This document shows positions 27,366-34,968 of a DNA stretch of 64,000 nucleotides, piece by piece. Source of the stretch: Nitrobacter sp051535215 (GTDB taxonomy: Bacteria > Pseudomonadota > Alphaproteobacteria > Rhizobiales > Xanthobacteraceae); the NCBI RefSeq assembly GCF_051535215.1, contig NZ_JBPPLY010000009.1, forward strand, positions 62,001 through 126,000, in the 5' to 3' direction. The stretch's first letter is position 1; each line of letters opens with the position of its first letter. The notes beneath the pieces are model-generated. The model ran no database searches. It saw only the letters and a list, made by a program, of their open reading frames with translations, and was not told the DNA's origin. The translations under genes and the position numbers were made by a program.

Positions 27366-27863
27366 ATGATCTATTCATCGCCCGGCAGCGTTGATGAGAC
27401 GCGGCGGTTGATCCTGAAAGGTGCAGCGGTCGTTGCGCTGGCAGGCGTCGCCGGCATTCGCTTCGGATTTGCGCCCGCGCTCGCCGCCGCCAACGACGCC
27501 TATCCGGACGCCGCCTTCAAGGTCAAGGGAGCCGACGGCGCGATCCAGGCGCTCTACGGCAAGACCGCGGAGAAGTCCGACAAGGTCAAGATGGACGCGC
27601 CAGAGATCGCCGAGAACGGCGCGGTCGTTCCGGTTTCCGTCATCACGAGCCTGCCCGACGTGACGTCGATCTCAATTTTCGTTGCGGAAAATCCGAACGC
27701 GCTGGCGGCGTCATATCGCATTCCGGCCGGGACCATGCCGAGCGTCGCCAACCGCCTGAAGATGGCGAAGACCAGCAACGTCATCGCGGTCGTGGAAGCC
27801 GGCGGCAAGCTCTATAGCGCCAGCAAGGAAATCAAGGTCACCATCGGCGGCTGCGGCGGCTAG
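27366..27863 (+). CDS. soxY: Thiosulfate carrier protein SoxY
   Basis: SoxY carries sulfur intermediates covalently on a C-terminal cysteine while they are processed by the other Sox enzymes. At 165 residues it ends with the diagnostic GGCGG-type tail, with the carrier cysteine at position 163. The N-terminus holds a twin-arginine motif (TRRLILKG) and a hydrophobic stretch, so it is exported folded, with SoxZ travelling as partner. AAGGAG precedes the ATG. A family B repeat separates it from soxZ. Confidence 0.97.
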   Translation: MIYSSPGSVDETRRLILKGAAVVALAGVAGIRFGFAPALAAANDAYPDAAFKVKGADGAIQALYGKTAEKSDKVKMDAPEIAENGAVVPVSVITSLPDVTSISIFVAENPNALAASYRIPAGTMPSVANRLKMAKTSNVIAVVEAGGKLYSASKEIKVTIGGCGG

Positions 27864-27962
27864 AGCACGATCCCGAAAGGCGGGAATCGGTTTTCGGATA
27901 AGATCAGGCTCAATCAAAGGATAAGGCTGGGGTCTGATTCAACGAAACTGGATCAGACTCCA
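27864..27962 (+). repeat. Family B intergenic repeat (between soxY and soxZ)
   Basis: Begins GAGCACGATCCCGAAAGGCG directly after the soxY stop and forms two dyads: CCCGAAAGGCGGGA-type in the left half, and GTCTGAT...ATCAGAC in the right half. A related copy is at 50023-50119. The GCATGATCCCGAAAAG motif is one I associate with Bradyrhizobiaceae intergenic regions. Confidence 0.75.
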
Positions 27963-27992
27963 ATGGAAGCGAAACGTTAAGGGAAGACAGTC

Positions 27993-28304
27993 ATGGCATC
28001 GACAATCCGCATTCGCGCAACGTCGAGCGGCGACACGACCGAGGTTCAGGCGCTGATCCAGCATCCGATGGATTCGGGCTTCGTCAAGAATTCCGCCGGC
28101 GAATTGATCCCGCCGCACTTCATTCAGCAACTGACCTTCGAACACGGCGGAAAGCCGGTCTTCATCGCCGACTGGGGACCTGCCGTTTCCAAGGATCCCT
28201 ACGTGAAGTTCAGCTTCAAGGGCGGCAAGAAAGGCGACGACCTCAAGATCAGCTGGGTCGACAACAAGGGAGCTTCCGACTCCTCCACGGCTAAGATTCA
28301 GTAA
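27993..28304 (+). CDS. soxZ: Thiosulfate carrier partner protein SoxZ
   Basis: 103-residue partner of SoxY in the SoxYZ carrier complex. It has no signal peptide, as is normal, because it is exported bound to SoxY. Family features are the opening IRIRATSSGDTTEVQALIQHPMD (two segments), the central VKNSAGELIPPHFIQ and the C-terminal ISWVDNKG. The stop overlaps the next in-frame ATG by one base (TAATG), although soxA more likely starts 30 bases later. Confidence 0.97.
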   Translation: MASTIRIRATSSGDTTEVQALIQHPMDSGFVKNSAGELIPPHFIQQLTFEHGGKPVFIADWGPAVSKDPYVKFSFKGGKKGDDLKISWVDNKGASDSSTAKIQ

Positions 28305-28333
28305 TGGCGGCGCGCGGCAGGCGGAGAACAGAC

Positions 28334-29194
28334 ATGCGATTGACCTTCCGCTCGGCGGCAACCGGACTGGCGCTCGCGGCACTGACATTTGCCGCGGTGC
28401 AGACATCTCACGCCACTGAGAAGACCAATCCGCCGGCCGACCTCAAGGCGTTTCAGAAATACTTCACCGACAAATTCCCCAAGCTGAAGCTGAAGGATTT
28501 CGTCAACGGACCGTATTCGATGGACGCTGGCTTGTACAAGCAGTGGAAGGAGAAGGAGGAGTTTCCTCCTTACGAATTCGCGCTCGCCGCCGGCAAGGAG
28601 ATGTTCGAGAAGCCGTTCAAGAACGGCAAGACCTTCGCGGACTGTTTCCCTCATAAAGGCATCGGCATCCGGCAAAACTATCCTTATTTCGACGAGAAGC
28701 AGGGCAAGGTCGTCACGCTCGAACTCGCCGTCAATCAATGCCTGGAAAGCAATGGCGAAAAGCCCTTGTCCTATACCAAGGATGAGATGGCGTCGGTGAC
28801 GGCCTATATGGCGTTCACCTCGCGCGGTAAGCCGTTCAACATCAAGATTCCGAAAGACCCGCGGGCGTTCGCCGCCTATGAAAACGGCAAGCGCTATTTC
28901 TATACGCGGCGCGGCCAGCTCAATTTCTCCTGCGCCACCTGCCACGTGCAGACGCCGGGCGACCACATCCGGGCCGAGGTCCTCGCGCCTGCGCTCGGCA
29001 TTCTCAATGCGATGCCGATCTACCGCTCGGCATGGGGCGGCATGGGCACGACCAGCCGCCGTTTCACCACCTGCAACAGCCAGGTACGCGCGGTGCCGCT
29101 GACTCCGCAGGACGACGAATACCGCGATCTCGAATATTACCTGTCTTACGTCAGCAACGGGCTGCCGATTTCGGGGCCGGGAGCACGGCCATGA
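28334..29194 (+). CDS. soxA: Sulfur-oxidation cytochrome SoxA
   Basis: Catalytic subunit of SoxAX, which forms the thiosulfate-SoxY bond. The ATG at 28334, with GGAG upstream, gives a signal peptide ending near SHAT and a 286-residue protein. Only one haem motif is present, C200-A-T-C203-H204. The active-site cysteine ligand is Cys247 in TCNSQVRA. In the first domain the usual haem site is replaced by lone cysteines 104 (DCFPHKG) and 136, a pattern that fits a disulfide in the monohaem SoxA type. The stop overlaps soxK as ATGA. Confidence 0.95.
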   Translation: MRLTFRSAATGLALAALTFAAVQTSHATEKTNPPADLKAFQKYFTDKFPKLKLKDFVNGPYSMDAGLYKQWKEKEEFPPYEFALAAGKEMFEKPFKNGKTFADCFPHKGIGIRQNYPYFDEKQGKVVTLELAVNQCLESNGEKPLSYTKDEMASVTAYMAFTSRGKPFNIKIPKDPRAFAAYENGKRYFYTRRGQLNFSCATCHVQTPGDHIRAEVLAPALGILNAMPIYRSAWGGMGTTSRRFTTCNSQVRAVPLTPQDDEYRDLEYYLSYVSNGLPISGPGARP

Positions 29195-29514
29195 AAAGCA
29201 TGACGCGTCCTTTCGCTCTCGTGGCGCTTTCGATGCTCATGGTCGCGAGTGCGACATCGGTCCGCGCCGCGAGCAGCGAAGACGATTACAAGGCGGCCTA
29301 TGCCACCGCCGAAGCAGCCAACAACGAGGCCGGCAAGCTGCGCAACCAGTGGACCACGGCAGTCGATGCGCTGAAAGCCGCCAAGGCCGCCGCTGCAGCC
29401 GGCGATTTTGATAAAGCGGTCGCGGAATCGAAGAAGGCCGAAACGCTGTCGAAGGCCGCGATCTTCCAGTCCAACGAGCAGAAGGACGCCTGGAGGAAAA
29501 TGGAGATCCGCTGA
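29191..29514 (+). CDS. soxK: SoxK-like SoxXA-binding protein
   Basis: 107-residue exported helical protein. Residues 1-27 form a signal peptide (MKSMTRPFALVALSMLM, then ending at VRA). The mature part is Ala/Lys/Glu-rich, with the WTTAVDALKAAKAAAAAGD stretch and a repeated A-x-x-A-K pattern. This is the look of SoxK/SAXB, a small subunit that binds SoxXA in some alphaproteobacteria. It starts inside the soxA stop codon (ATGA), which supports a shared function. Identification rests on size, composition and position. Confidence 0.65.
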   Translation: MKSMTRPFALVALSMLMVASATSVRAASSEDDYKAAYATAEAANNEAGKLRNQWTTAVDALKAAKAAAAAGDFDKAVAESKKAETLSKAAIFQSNEQKDAWRKMEIR

Positions 29515-29543
29515 CCGTGGACTCTCGTTTGCCGACTGCATCT

Positions 29544-29690
29544 GTCATGACCGGGCACGGTCGTTCGAAGAACGGCGTCGCGTCGCTCGTTTACGTCCGG
29601 CCATACACGCCTTTCTCTTCAAGCCAGGACGTGGACCATGATCTCGACGTCCATGTGAAAATGCGCTTCGCGCTTTTGCGCAGACATGAC
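29544..29690. repeat. Family A intergenic repeat (MITE-like, copy 2, between soxK and soxB)
   Basis: About 147 bp, starting GTCATGACCGGGCACGG and ending CAGACATGAC, so the ends are short inverted copies. Internal segments TCGTTCGAAGAACGGCGTCG and ATGCGCTTCGCGCTTTTGC match the reverse complement of the element at 12874-13024. It accounts for nearly all of the 220-base gap before soxB. Confidence 0.75.
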
Positions 29691-29734
29691 ATTCTGTCCA
29701 AAATGAACACACGTCATATGGTTGAAGGCATCAT

Positions 29735-31477
29735 ATGACTCTTCGCCGCCGGGATCTTCTCAAAGTCGCCGGCGCAACCTGTCTGTCCAGCGCGCTGCCA
29801 CGCGTGTCTCGTGCGGCCGACGATCACGCCGTGTACCAGCTCGCAGGCTTCGGGAATGCCCGCATCCTGCACATGACGGACACCCACGCGCAGTTGCTGC
29901 CGGTGTACTTTCGCGAGCCCGGCGTCAACCTAGGCATCGGCGCGATGCGCGGGCAGCCGCCGCATTTGGTCGGCCGCGCCTTCCTCGATCGTTTTGGGAT
30001 CAGCGCCGGCAGCGCCGACGCCTATGCCTTCACTTGTCTGGATTTCGAGAAATCGGCCGCGCGCTTCGGCAGGCTCGGCGGCTTTGCTCATCTCAAGACT
30101 CTGATCGACCGGCTGCGTGGCGAGGTCGGTCCGAACAATTCGCTGCTGCTTGACGGCGGCGATCTGTGGCAGGGCTCCGGCCTCGCCAACGTCATGCACG
30201 GCACCGACATGGTGGACGCCGCCAACCTGCTCGGCATCGACGCGATGACCGGGCACTGGGAATTCACCTACGGCGAGAAAACGCTGCGCGACAATCTCGC
30301 CCGCTTCAAGGGCGAATTCCTGGCGCAAAATGTTTTCCTCACCGAGGAGGCCGCGTTCAACGACGCGCCGGCCTTCGATGCCACCTCGGGGCGCGTGTTC
30401 AAGCCGGCGACGATCAGGGAGATCGGCGGCCACCGCATAGCGGTGATCGGCCAGGCCTTCCCCTATGTGCCGGTCGCCCATCCGAGGCGGTTCACGCCTG
30501 ACTGGACCTTCGGCATTCGTGAGGAGGAACTGCAGAAACTGGTGCGGTCGCTGCGCGACGCCGACAGGGTCGATGCGGTCGTCCTGCTGTCGCACAACGG
30601 CATGGACGTCGATCTCAAGCTCGCAAGCCGCGTCAGCGGCATCGACGTCATCCTCGGCGGCCATACCCACGATGCCGTGCCGCAGCCCGTTCCTGTCGGC
30701 AATGCCGGCGGCACGACGCTTGTCACCAATGCCGGCTCGAACGGAAAATTCCTCGGCGTGCTCGACCTCGATCTTGCCAAGGGCAAGGTCCGCGACATAC
30801 GCTATCGACTGTTGCCGGTGTTCTCCGAACTGCTCAGGGCCGATCCTGCGATGGAAGCTCTGATCGAGAAGGTACGCGCGCCTCATGCTGCGGCCTATGC
30901 CGAGAAGATCGCGACCACGGATCGCCTGCTTTATCGCCGCGGCAATTTCAACGGCACCATGGACAGCTTGATCTGCGACGCGCTGTGTGCGGCGTTCGAT
31001 GCCGAGATCGCATTGTCGCCGGGCTTCCGCTGGGGCACCAGCGTGCTGCCTGGACAAAGCGTGACGATGGACGACGTGCTCGCGGAAACCGCCTGCACCT
31101 ATCCCGAGACCTACGTGCAGACCATGACCGGCCGCCAGATCAAGGATATTCTGGAAGACGTCTGCGACAATCTCTTCAATCCGGATCCCTATTACCAGCA
31201 GGGCGGCGACATGGTTCGCGTCGGCGGCCTCTCCTATGCCTGCGCGCCCGCGGAGAGCGCCGGTCATCGCATCTCCGACCTGAAACGGTGGGATGGGCGC
31301 TCGCTCGAGGCCGGCAAGACATATAAGGTCGCCGGCTGGGCCTCGGTCAACAAGCAGGACGGCGCGCCGGTCTGGGACGTTTTCGCCAAGCATCTGCGTA
31401 ACGGCATGACAAGCGGCGTCCGCCGCGATAGCGTGACGCTGAAAGGCGTCGACGGCAATCCAGGCTGGGCAGGATGA
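29735..31477 (+). CDS. soxB: Thiosulfohydrolase SoxB
   Basis: Periplasmic di-manganese enzyme of the 5'-nucleotidase family that hydrolyses the terminal sulfone from SoxY-bound thiosulfate, releasing sulfate. At 580 residues it is of normal length. A twin-arginine signal opens the protein (TLRRRDLLKVAG). Metal-binding motifs are HMTDTHAQLLP, LLDGGDLWQGSG and GGHTHDAVP, and the SoxB-specific GHWEFTYG is present. The stop overlaps the next gene as ATGA. Confidence 0.97.
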   Translation: MTLRRRDLLKVAGATCLSSALPRVSRAADDHAVYQLAGFGNARILHMTDTHAQLLPVYFREPGVNLGIGAMRGQPPHLVGRAFLDRFGISAGSADAYAFTCLDFEKSAARFGRLGGFAHLKTLIDRLRGEVGPNNSLLLDGGDLWQGSGLANVMHGTDMVDAANLLGIDAMTGHWEFTYGEKTLRDNLARFKGEFLAQNVFLTEEAAFNDAPAFDATSGRVFKPATIREIGGHRIAVIGQAFPYVPVAHPRRFTPDWTFGIREEELQKLVRSLRDADRVDAVVLLSHNGMDVDLKLASRVSGIDVILGGHTHDAVPQPVPVGNAGGTTLVTNAGSNGKFLGVLDLDLAKGKVRDIRYRLLPVFSELLRADPAMEALIEKVRAPHAAAYAEKIATTDRLLYRRGNFNGTMDSLICDALCAAFDAEIALSPGFRWGTSVLPGQSVTMDDVLAETACTYPETYVQTMTGRQIKDILEDVCDNLFNPDPYYQQGGDMVRVGGLSYACAPAESAGHRISDLKRWDGRSLEAGKTYKVAGWASVNKQDGAPVWDVFAKHLRNGMTSGVRRDSVTLKGVDGNPGWAG

Positions 31478-31938
31478 CCGACATGCTGACACGAAGAGGT
31501 GCGGTTGCAGCCGCAGCGGTCACGCTGGCGCTGGCGCCGCTCACGCTTCGGGCTCAGCCCGCTCCGCTACCCGACAAACCCTTCGCCGAGCATCGCATCG
31601 TCCTGCAATTGTCCGATGGCGATGCGAAGAAGCAGAGCCTCGTGCTCAGCGTCGCCAACAACCTGATCAAGGCCTACGATCCCGACAGGATCGCTATCGA
31701 AGTGGTCGCGTTCGGTCCGGGTATCGATCTGCTGCGGACGGAAAACGCCAGCCGGCCCCGCGTCGAGAGCCTGATCGCCCAGGGCGTCAGGTTCGACGTC
31801 TGCGTGAATACGCTCGACACCATCGAACGCGAGACCGGCAAACGGCCGGCCATCATCCAGTCCGCAACGCCGGTTCAGGTCGGCGTCGGACACATCCTGT
31901 CGCTTACGGAAAACGGTTATACGCTGGTCAGACCATAG
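31474..31938 (+). CDS. Exported DsrE-family protein (first paralogue)
   Basis: 154-residue DsrE/F-like protein with a Tat-like signal sequence (TRRGAVAAAAVTLALAPL). The mature part has the DsrE fold pattern HRIVLQLSDGD...AIEVVAFGPGIDLL and one conserved cysteine in RFDVCVNTLD. DsrE-type proteins carry sulfane sulfur on such cysteines, usually in the cytoplasm, so an exported form is notable. It is translationally coupled to soxB (ATGA); an alternative start is the ATG at 31483. The next gene is a paralogue. Confidence 0.78.
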   Translation: MTDMLTRRGAVAAAAVTLALAPLTLRAQPAPLPDKPFAEHRIVLQLSDGDAKKQSLVLSVANNLIKAYDPDRIAIEVVAFGPGIDLLRTENASRPRVESLIAQGVRFDVCVNTLDTIERETGKRPAIIQSATPVQVGVGHILSLTENGYTLVRP

Positions 31939-31947
31939 GGAGTTGTC

Positions 31948-32400
31948 ATGCGCCGATTTCTTTGCCTTTTCGTCGCCGCCGCTGGCCTGTTGCTCGCGCT
32001 CATCGGACGCGGTGTCGCCGATGAAGCGAAGCACCACCTCGTGATCCAGGTCGACACCAACGATCGACATACCATGGACTTCGCGTTGACCAATGCCACC
32101 GACGTGATCCGCTACTATCAGGGCGTGAACGAGGCGGCAGTTGTCGAGATCATGGCATGCGGACCGGGCCTGCACATGCTGCGCGAAGATACCTCGCCGG
32201 TGAAGGAGCGCATCAAACACCTCACCAAGATTCCGCCCCCCAGCAAGATCCAGTTCTCGGCGTGCAACAACACCAAGGAGGCCATGGAGAAGAAGGAAGG
32301 CCGTCCGCTTGAGTTGCTGCCGGGAACGACGGTCGTGCCCCTGGGCATGGTGCGGCTGATGGAACTGCAGGAGCAGGGCTGGAGCTATGTGCGGCCGTAA
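31948..32400 (+). CDS. Exported DsrE-family protein (second paralogue)
   Basis: 150-residue protein with an N-terminal signal peptide (RRFLCLFVAAAGLLLALIG) ending near GVADE. The mature part parallels its neighbour: LVIQVDTNDRHTMDFAL, VEIMACGPGLHMLRED and a cysteine in QFSACNNTKEAMEKKEG at the position equivalent to the single Cys of the first paralogue. A second Cys lies in MACGPG. It probably acts with its neighbour in periplasmic sulfur transfer alongside SoxYZ; this is inferred from context. Confidence 0.78.
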   Translation: MRRFLCLFVAAAGLLLALIGRGVADEAKHHLVIQVDTNDRHTMDFALTNATDVIRYYQGVNEAAVVEIMACGPGLHMLREDTSPVKERIKHLTKIPPPSKIQFSACNNTKEAMEKKEGRPLELLPGTTVVPLGMVRLMELQEQGWSYVRP

Positions 32401-32431
32401 GGAGCAAGCTCCTTGGCGTACATATTCTGAT

Positions 32432-32549
32432 GTCGTCTCCGCGAACGCGGGAAAACCCATATGTCGAGGAGACTCCTTTGGCATCCCGGCTGAGTCATTC
32501 ATCCTCAAAATCTTTGGGAAGCATGGGTCCCTGCGTGCGCAGGGACGAC
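32432..32549. repeat. Family E palindromic element between dsrE-like and glcG-like genes
   Basis: About 118 bp with related inverted ends: GTCGTCTCCGCGAACGCGGG at the left, and at the right GTCCCTGC-GTGC-GCAGGGAC, an 8-bp perfect hairpin, followed by GAC. Right end reversed and left end align over about 28 bases, including CCCAT. It contains no gene and fits a MITE-like or REP-type repeat; only this one copy was seen in the window. Confidence 0.6.
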
Positions 32550-32554
32550 TTGAC

Positions 32555-33055
32555 ATGAGAGCCACCGCTACCGGGGTGATCGCGCTCGCCATGCTCCTTC
32601 CTGTTTCGGCCCATGCCGGCGACGACGCGCTTGTCACCTACAAGTCGCTGACGCCGGACGTCGCGCTGGAGGCCGCGCAGAGCGCCATGAAGAAGTGCCG
32701 CGACGACGGATATCAGGTTGCCGTGGCCGTGGTCGATCGCTTCGGCCAGCCTCAGGTGCTGCTGCGCGACCGTTATGCAGGCCTGCCCGCGGCCGACATC
32801 GCCACCGCCAAGGCCTATACGGCGCTGAGTTTTCGCCGCGACACGTCTGAACTGGCCAAGATGGTGCGCGATGGCCAAATGGATGCCAATCTGGCGCGAT
32901 TGCCGCATATTGCGATGCTCGCGGGTGGGCTGGTGATTGAGACCGGCGGAACTCTTGTGGGCGGCATCGGCATCTCGGGCGCGCCCGGCGGCGACAAGGA
33001 CGAGGCCTGCGCGCGAGCCGGGCTCGACGCCATCCGAGACAAGCTGGATTTCTGA
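32555..33055 (+). CDS. Exported GlcG/HbpS-family protein
   Basis: 166-residue protein of the GlcG/HbpS (DUF336) family with a signal peptide ending at HAGDD. Typical features are LEAAQSAMKKCRDDGYQVAVAVVDR (two adjoining segments), a QVLLRDRYAGLPAADIATAKAYTA region and the GGIGISGAPGGDKDE loop. Family members bind haem or cobalamin, or are of unknown role; they often sit in sulfur or glycolate operons. The start at 32555 follows the repeat element; the upstream in-frame extension runs through that repeat and is rejected. Confidence 0.85.
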   Translation: MRATATGVIALAMLLPVSAHAGDDALVTYKSLTPDVALEAAQSAMKKCRDDGYQVAVAVVDRFGQPQVLLRDRYAGLPAADIATAKAYTALSFRRDTSELAKMVRDGQMDANLARLPHIAMLAGGLVIETGGTLVGGIGISGAPGGDKDEACARAGLDAIRDKLDF

Positions 33056-33145
33056 GCCGGTTGTAATCGCGCGCCGGCAGCATAAATTTGCTACGATACC
33101 ATCCAGGCAAGAAAAAATTGCACCGGCATTCAGGGTCGTACGATC

Positions 33146-34186
33146 ATGATTTTCCGTCAGCTCTTCGACAGTGTTTCCGGAACCTACAGCTATCTGATGG
33201 CAAGCCGCGCCGGCGGCGAGGCGCTGATCATTGATCCGGTGCTGGAGAAGGTCGACCGTTACTGCCAGTTGCTGCGCGAACTGGACCTCAAGCTTGTAAA
33301 GGCTGTCGATACTCATCTTCACGCCGATCACGTCACCGGTCTCGGCGAATTGCGCGACCGCACCCATTGCGTCACCGTGATGGGCGAGCAGACCAAGGCC
33401 GACGTGGTCTCGATGCGCGTCAGCGACGGCGACAAGATCGGAATCGAGGGCATCGGCCTCGACGTGATGTACACGCCGGGGCACACCGACGATTCCTACA
33501 GCTACATGATGGGCGACCGGGTCTTCACCGGCGACACGCTGCTGATCCGCGGCACCGGCCGCACCGACTTCCAGAACGGCAGCGCGCGTGCGCAGTACGA
33601 TTCGATCTTCAACCGGCTTTTGAAACTGCCCGAGGAGACCATGGTGTTTCCTGCGCACGACTACAAGGGAGACACGGTCTCCACCATCGGCGAGGAGAAA
33701 CGCCACAATCCGCGGCTTCAAGTGCGCTCCATCGACGAATACGTCGAACTGATGAACAACCTGAAACTGCCGAATCCCAAGCTGATGGACGTGGTGATCC
33801 CCGCCAACATGCATGTCGGCCTCAGGCAGGACGATCTGACGAAACAGGGGCTCGCGCTGACGCCGCGCGAGGCGATTTCCCGGATCGGCCAGCCCGACAT
33901 CCTGCTGGTCGATCTCCGCGAGACTCATGAGCGCGCCAAGAGCGGCACGCTGGCCGGCGCGCTGCATGCGCCTTATCCGGATATCGCAGACAGCCTGAAG
34001 CCTGGAGGCATGCTGCGGGAAGTCGCCGCCGCAACCGGGCGCCGCATCGTGTTCTTTTGCGCGTTCGGAGAGCGCTCGGCCATGGCCGTCACTGCGGCCA
34101 AGGACGCCGGCCTGACCAACGCAGCTCATATCGAGGGCGGGATCGATGCCTGGAAGAAAGCCGGCGGACCGGTGGTCGCAGGCTGA
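33146..34186 (+). CDS. Persulfide dioxygenase-rhodanese fusion
   Basis: 346-residue cytoplasmic protein. The N-terminal metallo-beta-lactamase domain (1 to about 235) is ETHE1-like, with the metal motif T56-HLHADH-62, later PGHTDDS and FTGDTLLIRGTGRTDF, which bind iron in persulfide dioxygenases. The C-terminal rhodanese domain (about 245-345) has active Cys305 in FFCAFGERSAM. Such fusions oxidise glutathione persulfide to sulfite and exchange sulfur with thiosulfate. The position behind sox genes suggests detoxification of persulfides formed during thiosulfate or sulfide oxidation. Confidence 0.92.
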   Translation: MIFRQLFDSVSGTYSYLMASRAGGEALIIDPVLEKVDRYCQLLRELDLKLVKAVDTHLHADHVTGLGELRDRTHCVTVMGEQTKADVVSMRVSDGDKIGIEGIGLDVMYTPGHTDDSYSYMMGDRVFTGDTLLIRGTGRTDFQNGSARAQYDSIFNRLLKLPEETMVFPAHDYKGDTVSTIGEEKRHNPRLQVRSIDEYVELMNNLKLPNPKLMDVVIPANMHVGLRQDDLTKQGLALTPREAISRIGQPDILLVDLRETHERAKSGTLAGALHAPYPDIADSLKPGGMLREVAAATGRRIVFFCAFGERSAMAVTAAKDAGLTNAAHIEGGIDAWKKAGGPVVAG

Positions 34187-34273
34187 TCGGGCGGACATGC
34201 CCGGAGTGCGCCGGTAATAGCGATGCAGGTCTCAGGTGCGTTCGGATCAGGGAGGCCTCGCAGGTTCAGAGCC

Positions 34274-34371
34274 TTTCCGCTTCTGATGGAATCAGAAGCG
34301 GAGCCCTATGTTTTGATTTGGCGCGTTTTCTTTACGCGAACCGGTAGCCACTTCGCTTGAAAACGCTTTAG
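34274..34371 (+). repeat. Family C repeat with terminator-like hairpin (copy 3)
   Basis: The hairpin CCGCTTCTGAT-GGA-ATCAGAAGCGG is followed by GAGCCCTATGTTTTGATTTG, then the family core ACGCGAACCGGTAGCC and the end TGAAAACGCTTTAG. It begins 88 bases after the persulfide dioxygenase stop, in the orientation in which the T-rich tail would follow the hairpin, so it can serve as that gene's terminator. Confidence 0.7.
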
Positions 34372-34400
34372 GCGAGGGGCGCGCTCAGTCGTTTCCGGCA

Positions 34401-34859
34401 TTACTTGGCAACACCGTTTCGGTTGCCGGATTTCGAGAGGATATCGAGTTCGGCGCGCAGACCGTCCGGGTCTGACAGCTCTCTTTCGATCTCCGCATGA
34501 AGATGCCGCCAGATCGGCACGGCCTCGGCCAGAACTGCCCGACCGGCCGGTGTCAGCCGCAGCAAGCGTGCGCGTGCGTCGGTTGAATCCGCCGCCGTCT
34601 TGATGAGGCGGCGGCGTTCCAGCGGCTTGAGATTGGCGGTCAGCGTGGTCCTGTCCATCGCCAGCAGCGCCGCCACGCTGCTGAGCTTCGGCGGTTCCGG
34701 CCGGTTGAGCGACATCAGCAGTGAGAACTGCCCGCTGGTGATGCCGGCCGGCTTCAACGCAATATCGAAGCGGCGTGCGATCGCCCGCGCTGCTCTCTGC
34801 GCATGCAGACAGAGGCAGCTGTCGCGGACCAGAAGGGTGGTTTCGAAAGGAACTTGCAT
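34401..34859 (-). CDS. MarR-family transcriptional regulator
   Basis: 152-residue winged-helix regulator. The DNA-binding region includes ITSGQFSLLMSLNRPEP, LSSVAALLAMDRTTLTANLKPLERRRLI and the wing DSTDARARLLRLTPAGRAVL. Three cysteines near the N-terminus (in RDSCLCLH) could sense oxidants or electrophiles. It is divergent from a VOC gene, with a 12-bp perfect palindrome between them, so it probably represses that gene and itself. Confidence 0.92.
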   Translation of the reverse strand: MQVPFETTLLVRDSCLCLHAQRAARAIARRFDIALKPAGITSGQFSLLMSLNRPEPPKLSSVAALLAMDRTTLTANLKPLERRRLIKTAADSTDARARLLRLTPAGRAVLAEAVPIWRHLHAEIERELSDPDGLRAELDILSKSGNRNGVAK

Positions 34860-34894
34860 CGGTCAGGTTGACATTCATTCTCTGGCCACATTAC

Positions 34895-34906
34895 GTTGAT
34901 ATCAAC
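34895..34906. promoter_or_regulatory. Candidate MarR operator
   Basis: GTTGATATCAAC is a perfect 12-bp palindrome, 36 bases upstream of the marR start and 63 upstream of the divergent VOC gene. A half-related ATCAACGTCGAT lies at about 34925-34936. Position and symmetry fit autoregulation by the adjacent MarR protein. Confidence 0.6.
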
Positions 34907-34968
34907 TTATATGGGTGGCCGTCAATCAACGTCGATGTCAGTCAGGGCCTATAGGCAAGGAGACAATC

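Noticed and set aside
32495..34198. Minus-strand frame opposite the persulfide dioxygenase gene
   Set aside because: The plus-strand proteins carry recognisable catalytic motifs; the minus-strand frame spans two unrelated genes.
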